From: Sphingomonas sp. | GTDB taxonomy: Bacteria > Pseudomonadota > Alphaproteobacteria > Sphingomonadales > Sphingomonadaceae | Assembly (NCBI GenBank): GCA_003248865.1 | Contig: QFPK01000010.1 | Coordinates: forward strand, 1-64,000 | Direction: 5' to 3' | Length of the DNA stretch: 64,000 nt | Shown: positions 57,657-64,000 of the stretch, one piece after another | Layout of the letters: each line of letters starts with the position of its first letter | How positions within the stretch are numbered: position 1 is the stretch's first letter | Notes under the pieces: model-generated | Told to the model about the DNA's origin: nothing | What the model saw: the letters and a program-made list of their open reading frames with translations, nothing else | Database searches by the model: none | Made by a program: the position numbers and the translations under genes

Positions 57657-58688
57657 ATGATGTTCCTCGACCAGGCCAAGATCCATCTGAAATCCGGCTG
57701 GGGCGGAGACGGCTGCGTCAGCTTCCGGCGCGAGAAGTTTGTGGAATATGGCGGCCCCAACGGCGGCAACGGCGGCAAGGGCGGCGACATCATCTTCGAG
57801 GCCGTCGCGGGCCTCAACACCCTGATCGACTTCCGCTACACGCAGCACTTTCGCGCCCAGCGCGGCCAGGGCGGCATGGGGTCGGACCGGCACGGCGCCA
57901 ATGGCGAAACCCTGATCGTTCCCGTCCCCGTCGGCACTCAAGTGCTGGCCGACGACGACGAACGCAGCCTGCTCGCCGACCTCACCGAAGTCGGCCAGAA
58001 GGTGATGCTGCTGCGCGGCGGCGACGGCGGGCGCGGCAACGCGAACTACAAGAGCAGCACCAACCGCGCCCCGCGCCAATTCCAGAAGGGGTTCCCGGGG
58101 CAGGAAATGAGCGTTTGGCTGCGCCTGAAGCTGCTGGCCGACGTGGGGCTGGTGGGCCTGCCCAACGCGGGCAAGTCCAGCTTCCTGAACGCCGTCACCA
58201 ACGCCAGCGCCAAGGTGGGCGCCTATGCCTTCACCACGCTGAAGCCGCAACTGGGCGTTGTTTCCCACAAATCCCGCGAGTTCGTGATCGCAGACATCCC
58301 CGGCCTGATCGAGGGCGCGGCCGACGGTGCCGGCATCGGCGACCGCTTCCTGGGTCATGTGGAGCGCTGCCGCGTGCTGCTGCATCTGGTGGATGCGGGC
58401 GGCGAAGCCCCCACCGCCGGCTATGACATCGTGCGCGGCGAACTGGACGCCTATGGCGCGGGGCTGGAGGACAAGCCCGAGATCGTGGTGCTTTCCAAGA
58501 TCGACACGGCAACCCCGCAGAAGATTGCGGCGGTTTCCAAGGCCATCGAACGCCGCACCGGCGTCCCGCCCCTCCTCGCCTCCTCGATGACGGGCGAGGG
58601 AATGGACGGCGTTCTCAACGCCCTGCTCGACGAACTGTGGCCCAGCGGCGAGCCCCGTAAGACCGAAGGCGGCTGGTCGCCACTTTAA
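57657..58688 (+). CDS. obgE: Obg GTPase
   Basis: 343 residues. Glycine-rich Obg domain (~1-160; GGPNGGNGGKGGDIIFEA, RGQGGMGSDRHG), then the G domain with G1 GLPNAGKSSFLN, G3 DIPGLIEGAADGAG and G4 SKID. It acts in 50S assembly and stress/cell-cycle control. It lacks a long C-terminal extension. The stop overlaps that of the convergent lipoprotein gene by four bases. Confidence 0.97.
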   Translation: MMFLDQAKIHLKSGWGGDGCVSFRREKFVEYGGPNGGNGGKGGDIIFEAVAGLNTLIDFRYTQHFRAQRGQGGMGSDRHGANGETLIVPVPVGTQVLADDDERSLLADLTEVGQKVMLLRGGDGGRGNANYKSSTNRAPRQFQKGFPGQEMSVWLRLKLLADVGLVGLPNAGKSSFLNAVTNASAKVGAYAFTTLKPQLGVVSHKSREFVIADIPGLIEGAADGAGIGDRFLGHVERCRVLLHLVDAGGEAPTAGYDIVRGELDAYGAGLEDKPEIVVLSKIDTATPQKIAAVSKAIERRTGVPPLLASSMTGEGMDGVLNALLDELWPSGEPRKTEGGWSPL

Positions 58689-60151
58689 GGCTCGATGCGG
58701 AAGATCTGCCCGGACGTATCGGCGACATAGACATTTCCGGCGCGATCCTTGCCGAAGGCACGGATGGGGCCAAGCGTGCCGACATCGGGCACGAAATCCC
58801 CCTTGCGGGCATAAAGGTTGGTCAGTTCCCATGCCTGCCCCGGCGCCATCGTGCTTGCGTGGATCGACCAGATTCCACCCGTCTGGTTGTCGGCCAGGAT
58901 GTAATGGCCGTCCAGCAGGGGCTGGGTTCCGGTATAGACATCGCCGCCCAGCAGCGCCGGCATTGGCCGGCGTTTCATGTTGGAGCGCAGCTGTGCCATC
59001 GATCCCTCGGATCGTCTGAACACATCGCCCCACCCGAAATCCAGCATGTCACCCGTATCGGGGTCGCCCGTTTTCCGCAGTCTGTTGATTTCGTGGCTGT
59101 CCACCGAATCGCCATCCAGCCGGACCGCGAACCGGTCAACAAACAGGAAGCCGCCCTGATACAGGGTGCCCCCGACCGGCTGGCGGATGCCGTAGCCGAA
59201 AACAAACGGATGATCGGGGTCGGGATTGTTGGGCGACGCAATGTGGAAATTCGGCGTGACGCCTGCGTAAGGGTCGGGGTTGATCCCAACGCGCTGGATA
59301 TTGTCGTAACGCTCCGTCGCATCCCCGAATACAAGATAGAGTTCGTCATTCGGCCCAAGGCTCATCCAGCCGCTGAGGTCGGCCGGAGACTTGATCGGAG
59401 ATTTCGTCATCGGGCTGACATCCGTGATGTAGTCGAGAAAGATACCGGGCTTCCACGATTCCAGCCAAAGCGTGCCATCAGTGTGGAGAAACGCAACGAA
59501 GTAGCGACCTGCCAACCCGAATCTGGGCCCGGCCGATGCCGCGATCAACCCGACATCCATGTTCATCCGTGCGGCCGGCAAGGTGAACAATGTGCTGCGG
59601 GTGCCGTCCGCCGGTTTCAACCGTACCACCTGGCCCGTCTTTCGCCCCACCAACAGATCGTCAGTGCCAGGAATGGCGTTCAGGCTGACGACCTCGGGCA
59701 GATCAACCGCCACCCGTTTCAGCCGGACGCTGTCGGGCGCGTCCGTTACCGTCACTTTCAAATTCAGCTGGCTGCGTTGCTCCCCATCGCTCGCCTCCAG
59801 CGTGATTTCATAGACATTGTCCCGATTGGCATCGATCGGATCTTCGAAATTGGGCATCAAGGTCAGGATCAGGTCGGATGAAATGCCGCCTTCAAAAAGT
59901 TCCTGATCCGCACCACCAATAACCTGCAGCGTGACAGCTTTCCCTTCGGGATCACTGACTTGCACGGAATAGACAAATGGCGTGTTTTCCACCACCGACA
60001 CCGCCGCTGCGGAGGTGAAGCGTGGCGGCTGATTGGTGACTGGCGGGGGAGTTGGGGTCACGACGGGAGGGGCTGGTGTTGAACCGCCACCTCCACCGCA
60101 ACCGGCCAGAAGCAGAATTGACGCAGACGCAAGCAGGACACGCATAAACAT
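58685..60151 (-). CDS. Lipoprotein with cadherin-like domain and beta-propeller
   Basis: 488 residues. Lipobox LLAGCGGGGG near residue 18, a Pro/Thr linker, an immunoglobulin/cadherin-like repeat (~45-140; VENTPFVYSVQVSDPEGKAV), then a six-bladed-type propeller resembling glucose/sorbosone dehydrogenases (LNAIPGTDDLLVGRKTGQV, HPFVFGYGIRQPVGG, GNVYVADTSGQIFRIEP). The enzyme family normally uses PQQ, but binding residues were not verified. A surface sugar- or glycan-related role is possible. Confidence 0.75.
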   Translation of the reverse strand: MFMRVLLASASILLLAGCGGGGGSTPAPPVVTPTPPPVTNQPPRFTSAAAVSVVENTPFVYSVQVSDPEGKAVTLQVIGGADQELFEGGISSDLILTLMPNFEDPIDANRDNVYEITLEASDGEQRSQLNLKVTVTDAPDSVRLKRVAVDLPEVVSLNAIPGTDDLLVGRKTGQVVRLKPADGTRSTLFTLPAARMNMDVGLIAASAGPRFGLAGRYFVAFLHTDGTLWLESWKPGIFLDYITDVSPMTKSPIKSPADLSGWMSLGPNDELYLVFGDATERYDNIQRVGINPDPYAGVTPNFHIASPNNPDPDHPFVFGYGIRQPVGGTLYQGGFLFVDRFAVRLDGDSVDSHEINRLRKTGDPDTGDMLDFGWGDVFRRSEGSMAQLRSNMKRRPMPALLGGDVYTGTQPLLDGHYILADNQTGGIWSIHASTMAPGQAWELTNLYARKGDFVPDVGTLGPIRAFGKDRAGNVYVADTSGQIFRIEP

Positions 60152-60246
60152 GAGAGCACGCTACTGGCCGCGACAATCGCTGTCGAGGGCACCCCCGCAT
60201 CTTTCACACTCGCCTTCCGCGCGGGTGCCCTGTAGGGCCATCCGCC

Positions 60247-61371
60247 GTGTCAGATAGCCGCACCCTTCCCTTTGCCCGCGCGCCGCGCCTCACCCTGAAA
60301 GTGGGTTCGGCCCTGCTTGTGGAAAAGTCGGGTGAGGTGCACCGCCAGTGGCTGGAAACGCTGGTGGCCGATATCGCGGCCGCGCATGCGGGCGGACAGC
60401 AAGTGATCCTCGTGTCGTCAGGCGCGATCGCGCTGGGTTCGCGCCGCCTGAAACTTGCCAAGGGCGGGCGCGCCAGCCTGGAGGATGCGCAGGCCGCTGC
60501 CGCCACCGGGCAGATCATCCTCGCCGGGCTCTGGGCGGAGCTGCTGGGTCAACACGGCATCGCCGCCGCGCAGATGCTGGTGACGCTGGGTGATTTCGAG
60601 GACAGGCGGCGCTTCCTGAACGCATCGGCCACGCTCAGCCGGCTGCTGAGCCTGGGCGTGGTGCCGATCCTGAACGAGAATGACTCGGTCGCGACCGAGG
60701 AAATCCGCTTTGGCGATAACGACCGTCTTGCGGCTCGCGCCGCGCAGGCCGCGCGCGCCGATGCGCTGGTGCTGCTGTCCGACATCGACGGCCTCTACAC
60801 TGCCAATCCGTCGGAAGACCCCGCCGCCGAACTGATCCCCACCGTCTCCGACATCTCGGCGGTCGCGCACATGGCCAGTCGCGCCTCATCCTCCGGCATG
60901 GGGTCGGGCGGGATGGTTGCCAAGGTGGAGGCTGCACGCATCGCCCACGCTGCCGGGATTCCCGTTGCCATCGTGGCGGGAGCCCCGCCACATCCACTGA
61001 AGCAATTTCTGGAGAGCGGCCACGGCACCATCTTCGAGGCGCCAGACCCGCTGACGGCGCGCAAGGCCTGGCTGGCGGGCCGCATGCAGGTGGAGGGCCG
61101 ATTGACCGTGGACGCCGGCGCCGCCCGCGCCCTGAAGGGCGGCAAGAGCCTGCTGGCGGCGGGTGTGATCGGGATCGAGGGCCAGTTTCGTCGCGGCGAT
61201 GCGGTGGACGTGCTGGACGAAGCCGGAAAGCTGCTGGCGCGTGGGCTGGTGGGCTATGACGCGGCCGATGCCCGGGCCATCGCGGGGAAAAGCCGCGATG
61301 CCTTGCGCGAGATCCTGGGCTATGCTCCCCGCAGCGCGATGATCCACCGGGACCAGATGGTGATGCTGTGA
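60247..61371 (+). CDS. proB: Glutamate 5-kinase
   Basis: 374 residues from GTG 60247. Amino-acid-kinase fold with LTLKVGSALLVEKSG, ILVSSGAIALGSRRL, ILNENDSVATEEIRFGDND and SGMGSGGMVAKVEAA. The C-terminal ~80 residues are a PUA domain (GRLTVDAGAARALKGGKSLLAAG). Catalyses the first, proline-inhibited step of proline synthesis. Coupled to proA by GTGA overlap. Confidence 0.97.
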   Translation: MSDSRTLPFARAPRLTLKVGSALLVEKSGEVHRQWLETLVADIAAAHAGGQQVILVSSGAIALGSRRLKLAKGGRASLEDAQAAAATGQIILAGLWAELLGQHGIAAAQMLVTLGDFEDRRRFLNASATLSRLLSLGVVPILNENDSVATEEIRFGDNDRLAARAAQAARADALVLLSDIDGLYTANPSEDPAAELIPTVSDISAVAHMASRASSSGMGSGGMVAKVEAARIAHAAGIPVAIVAGAPPHPLKQFLESGHGTIFEAPDPLTARKAWLAGRMQVEGRLTVDAGAARALKGGKSLLAAGVIGIEGQFRRGDAVDVLDEAGKLLARGLVGYDAADARAIAGKSRDALREILGYAPRSAMIHRDQMVML

Positions 61372-62627
61372 ACATGGGAATGACGCCGGAACTGCTGATG
61401 GCCGACATGGGCGCTCGCGCCCGCGCCGCAGCGCGTCGGCTGGCGACTGCCCCCACGGCGCAAAAGGCCGAGGCTGTTGCGGCAATGGCGGTCGCCATCC
61501 GCACCCATGCCGCCGATATCCTGGCGGCAAACGCCCGCGACATGGCCGCGGCTGGCGGGCTCAGCGCCGCCATGCAGGACCGGCTGAAGCTGACCCCGGC
61601 GCGCGTCGAGGCCATCGTGGAGGCCGTGGCGCAGGTTGCCGCCCTGCCCGATCCGGTGGGCGAGACCATCCGCGAATGGCAGCAGCCCAACGGACTGCAA
61701 TTCCGTCGTGTGCGCGTCCCGCTGGGTGTGATCGGCATCATCTTCGAAAGCCGCCCCAACGTCACAGCGGATGCCGGCGTGTTGTGCCTGATGGCGGGCA
61801 ACGCCTGCATCCTGCGCGGCGGATCGGAAGCGGTCGAAAGCAACCGTGCCCTCCACAGTTGCCTGCTGGAAGGGCTGGCAGCCGCCGGGCTGCCCGCAGA
61901 TGCCATCCAGCTCGCCCCGACGACGGACCGTGCTTTCGTGGGCGCCATGCTGGCGGCCGCAGGCCTGATCGACGTGATCATCCCGCGCGGCGGCAAGGGG
62001 CTGGTGGCGCGCGTGCAGGCGGATGCGCGGGTGCCGGTGCTGGCGCATCTGGACGGCAACAACCATGTCTATGTCGATGGCGCGGCCGACCCGGCGATGG
62101 CGCGCGATATCGTGTTGAACGCCAAGCTGCGTCGCACCGGCGTCTGCGGCGCGATGGAAACGCTGCTGATCGACCGTGCCTTCCCTGACAGTGCGGCGCT
62201 GATCGCGGCTCTGCTGGAGGCCGGCTGCGAATGCCGGGTGGAGGAGGCGCTGCTGCCGCTCGATCTCCGCCTGAAGCCCGCCACGGCCGAGGATTGGGAC
62301 ACTGAGTATCTGGAAGCGATCTGCGCCATCCGGCTTGTCGATGGCGTGGAGGACGCCATCGCGCATATCGAAGCCCATGGCAGCCACCACACCGATGCCA
62401 TCGTCACCAGCGACGAAGCTGCGGCGGTCCGTTTCCTGGGCGCCGTCGATTCGGCGATCCTGTTGTGGAACGCCTCCACCCAGTTCGCCGATGGCGGCGA
62501 ATTCGGCTTCGGTGCGGAAATCGGCATCGCGACAGGCCGCCTCCACGCCCGAGGCCCCGTCGCGCTGGAAGGCTTGACCAGCTACAAGACTGTGGTGCTG
62601 GGCAGCGGACAGGTCAGGCCCGTTTGA
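61368..62627 (+). CDS. proA: Gamma-glutamyl phosphate reductase
   Basis: 419 residues from GTG 61368; ATG 61374 or 61380 are alternatives. Catalytic Cys in LRRTGVCGAMETLL, cofactor region GVIGIIFESRPNVTADAG and GNACILRGGSEAVESN, then NHVYVDGAADPAMA and FGAEIGIATGRLHARGPVALEGL. It reduces glutamyl-5-phosphate to the semialdehyde. The stop overlaps the TTG start of nadD. Confidence 0.97.
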   Translation: MNMGMTPELLMADMGARARAAARRLATAPTAQKAEAVAAMAVAIRTHAADILAANARDMAAAGGLSAAMQDRLKLTPARVEAIVEAVAQVAALPDPVGETIREWQQPNGLQFRRVRVPLGVIGIIFESRPNVTADAGVLCLMAGNACILRGGSEAVESNRALHSCLLEGLAAAGLPADAIQLAPTTDRAFVGAMLAAAGLIDVIIPRGGKGLVARVQADARVPVLAHLDGNNHVYVDGAADPAMARDIVLNAKLRRTGVCGAMETLLIDRAFPDSAALIAALLEAGCECRVEEALLPLDLRLKPATAEDWDTEYLEAICAIRLVDGVEDAIAHIEAHGSHHTDAIVTSDEAAAVRFLGAVDSAILLWNASTQFADGGEFGFGAEIGIATGRLHARGPVALEGLTSYKTVVLGSGQVRPV

Positions 62628-63235
62628 AGAAGGGTTTCTCAGTCGGCCTGCTCGGCGGCTCCTTCAATCCGGCCCATGGCGGCCACCGGCGGATGAGCGT
62701 CGCCGCACTGGAACGTCTAGGGCTGGACGAAGTGTGGTGGCTGGTCTCTCCGCAGAATCCGCTGAAGCCGGTGGCAGGCATGGCGCCGCTCGCCATCCGC
62801 ATTGCGTCGGGAAAGGCGATTGCGCGGCACCCCCGAATCCGCGTTACGGGAATCGAGGCGGAGCTGGGCACTCAGCTGACGATCGACACCATCCAGGCCC
62901 TGAAGCGCCGATACCCACAGGTGCAGTTCCTGTGGCTGATGGGCTCCGACAATCTCATGCAGTTCCACCGCTGGGTGGCCTGGCGGGAAATCGCGCGTCA
63001 GGTTCCGATTGTGGTGATGGCCCGGCCGCTTTATGCTGGGGCCAGCCAGTTCGCCCCGGCCATGGGCTGGCTGCGCCGCTGGCGCCATAAAAACCCGGCC
63101 GGATGGAGGAACTGGAAGCTGCCCGGGCTCGCGCTCGTAAACTTCGGTCTGGACCAGCGATCCGCCACCGCAATCCGGCGGGCGGACCCTGACTGGGCAG
63201 ACGCCATCCTCCCCCAACAGGAACCAACAGATTGA
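62624..63235 (+). CDS. nadD: Nicotinate-nucleotide adenylyltransferase
   Basis: 203 residues from TTG 62624, in a TTGA overlap with proA; family start KKGFSVGLLGGSFNPAHGGH follows directly. HxGH motif as above and the C-terminal FGLDQRSATAIR in place of ISSTxIR. It makes deamido-NAD+ for NAD synthesis. Its stop overlaps the TTG of rsfS. Confidence 0.95.
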   Translation: MKKGFSVGLLGGSFNPAHGGHRRMSVAALERLGLDEVWWLVSPQNPLKPVAGMAPLAIRIASGKAIARHPRIRVTGIEAELGTQLTIDTIQALKRRYPQVQFLWLMGSDNLMQFHRWVAWREIARQVPIVVMARPLYAGASQFAPAMGWLRRWRHKNPAGWRNWKLPGLALVNFGLDQRSATAIRRADPDWADAILPQQEPTD

Positions 63236-63609
63236 CCGACGCCGAAAAAAGCGTGGAAGCACTCCACGCATTGATCATGAAGTGCCTGGAAGATGGGCAG
63301 GCCGAAGAGGTTGTGAGCATCCCGCTGGCCGGCAAAAGCGCCATCGCCGACCATATGGTGATCGCATCGGGCCGCTCCACCCGGCAGGTGGCGGCTCTGG
63401 CGCAGCGCATCGAATCGGAAGTGAAGCAGTCGCTCCACCGCAATGTGCGGATCGAGGGGCTGGCCAGCGCCGACTGGGTGCTGATCGATGCGCATGACGT
63501 GATCGTCCACCTGTTCCGCCCGGAAGTCCGGCAGTTTTACGGGCTGGAGAAGATGTGGGCGTTCGATGCCGATGGCGCGCCGGTTCGCGCTGAGGGCGCG
63601 AAGCCCTGA
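63232..63609 (+). CDS. rsfS: Ribosomal silencing factor RsfS
   Basis: 125 residues from TTG 63232 in a TTGA overlap. RsfS blocks: CLEDGQAEEVVSIPLAGKSAIADHMVIASG, RSTRQVAALAQRIE, GLASADWVLIDAHDVIVHLF and FYGLEKMWAF. Binds L14 to keep 50S subunits apart when nutrients fall. Clustered with nadD and rlmH as in most proteobacteria. Confidence 0.96.
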   Translation: MTDAEKSVEALHALIMKCLEDGQAEEVVSIPLAGKSAIADHMVIASGRSTRQVAALAQRIESEVKQSLHRNVRIEGLASADWVLIDAHDVIVHLFRPEVRQFYGLEKMWAFDADGAPVRAEGAKP

Positions 63610-64000
63610 AGTTCACCATCGTCGCCTATGGCAAGGCCGGGCGCGGACCCGAAGCCGATCTGGCAGAGCGTTATCTGAAGCGAATCCCTTGGGGCGCCAC
63701 CGTTACGGAATTGTCCGACAGCGCCGGCTTCCCCCCTGCCCCGTCGCACAGCCGGACCGTCGTGCTGGATGAACGCGGCAGGGCGCTTTCCAGCGAGGCC
63801 TTCGCCGAACGCCTGGGCAAATGGCGTGACGATGGCGTGCGCGAAGTGCGTTTCCTGCTGGGCCCGGCGGACGGCCATAGGGCAGAAACCCGCGACGCCG
63901 CCGATCTGGTGCTGGCGCTGGGCCCCGCCACCTGGCCGCACCTGCTAGCCCGCGCCATGCTGGCGGAACAGCTCTACCGCGCCTTCTCCATCCTCACCGG
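63606..64000 (+). CDS. rlmH: 23S rRNA m3-pseudouridine-1915 methyltransferase RlmH (5' part)
   Basis: About 131 residues visible before the window edge. Family sequence starts at once with KFTIVAYGKAGRGPEADLAE, and includes LDERGRALSSEAFAERLGKW and VREVRFLLGPADGH (SPOUT-type SAM knot). Homology puts the initiator at CTG 63606 in a CTGA overlap with the rsfS stop; no ATG, GTG or TTG is at that place in frame. The C-terminal end is missing. Confidence 0.93.
   Translation, partial: MKFTIVAYGKAGRGPEADLAERYLKRIPWGATVTELSDSAGFPPAPSHSRTVVLDERGRALSSEAFAERLGKWRDDGVREVRFLLGPADGHRAETRDAADLVLALGPATWPHLLARAMLAEQLYRAFSILT

Noticed and set aside
1..64000. CRISPR arrays, rRNA genes, classical insertion sequences
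   Set aside because: No regularly spaced direct repeats, no rRNA sequence and no IS-type transposase or terminal repeats were found. The only transposase is MuA.

Overview
The window looks like a chromosomal segment of a sphingomonad-type alphaproteobacterium. Pointers are the high GC content, a PEPxxWA-CTERM anchored secreted protein, a class I (archaeal-type) lysyl-tRNA synthetase, ETF-ubiquinone oxidoreductase, a DUF2239 protein and many ATGA/GTGA/TTGA stop-start overlaps. No rRNA, CRISPR array or classical insertion sequence was seen. One tRNA gene is present.

Layout. (1) Positions 1-5500 are accessory DNA read leftwards: an ArdC-type antirestriction protein, a very large ParB, three small overlapping genes and the start of a strawberry-notch-like methyltransferase/helicase protein. 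Three of these genes share a conserved ~80-95 nt leader. The block abuts the 3' end of tRNA-Gly(GCC) at 5501, the usual junction of an integrative element. (2) 5676-8343 is core: a YbbN/CnoX-like thioredoxin, a Lon-substrate-domain protein, and a ParD-like protein coupled to map. (3) About 8613-23123 is a defective Mu-like (transposable) prophage: repressor, Ner, Rha-like protein, phage ParB, MuA, MuB, then an abrupt junction into a tape-measure protein lacking its N-terminus, a frameshifted tail gene and three further tail-region genes. Capsid, packaging and lysis genes are missing. MuA-type end repeats can be read at both borders.

(4) 23.5-42.6 kb is core metabolism and envelope: a UbiH-family hydroxylase, FtsK, YnfA, an OB-fold protein, an amidohydrolase, a GH109-like glycosidase, ETF-QO, a degenerate uracil-DNA glycosylase, lytic transglycosylase, MoaB, CorA, a GIY-YIG protein, a radical SAM protein, an unusual HhH-OmpA membrane protein and a LigB-type dioxygenase. 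(5) 42.6-56.4 kb holds Tag, a metallo-beta-lactamase-fold hydrolase, an Atm1-like ABC exporter, MlaE/MlaF lipid transport, a SixA-like phosphatase, a DinG-like helicase, LysRS, a TPR-type protein, a PEP-CTERM protein and a DUF885 protein. (6) 56.6-64 kb is the conserved rplU-rpmA-obgE / proB-proA-nadD-rsfS-rlmH neighbourhood, cut by the right edge within rlmH.

Intergenic regions carry at least four copies of a ~100 bp hairpin repeat, several operator-like inverted repeats, a possible small RNA ahead of ftsK and several clear intrinsic terminators.
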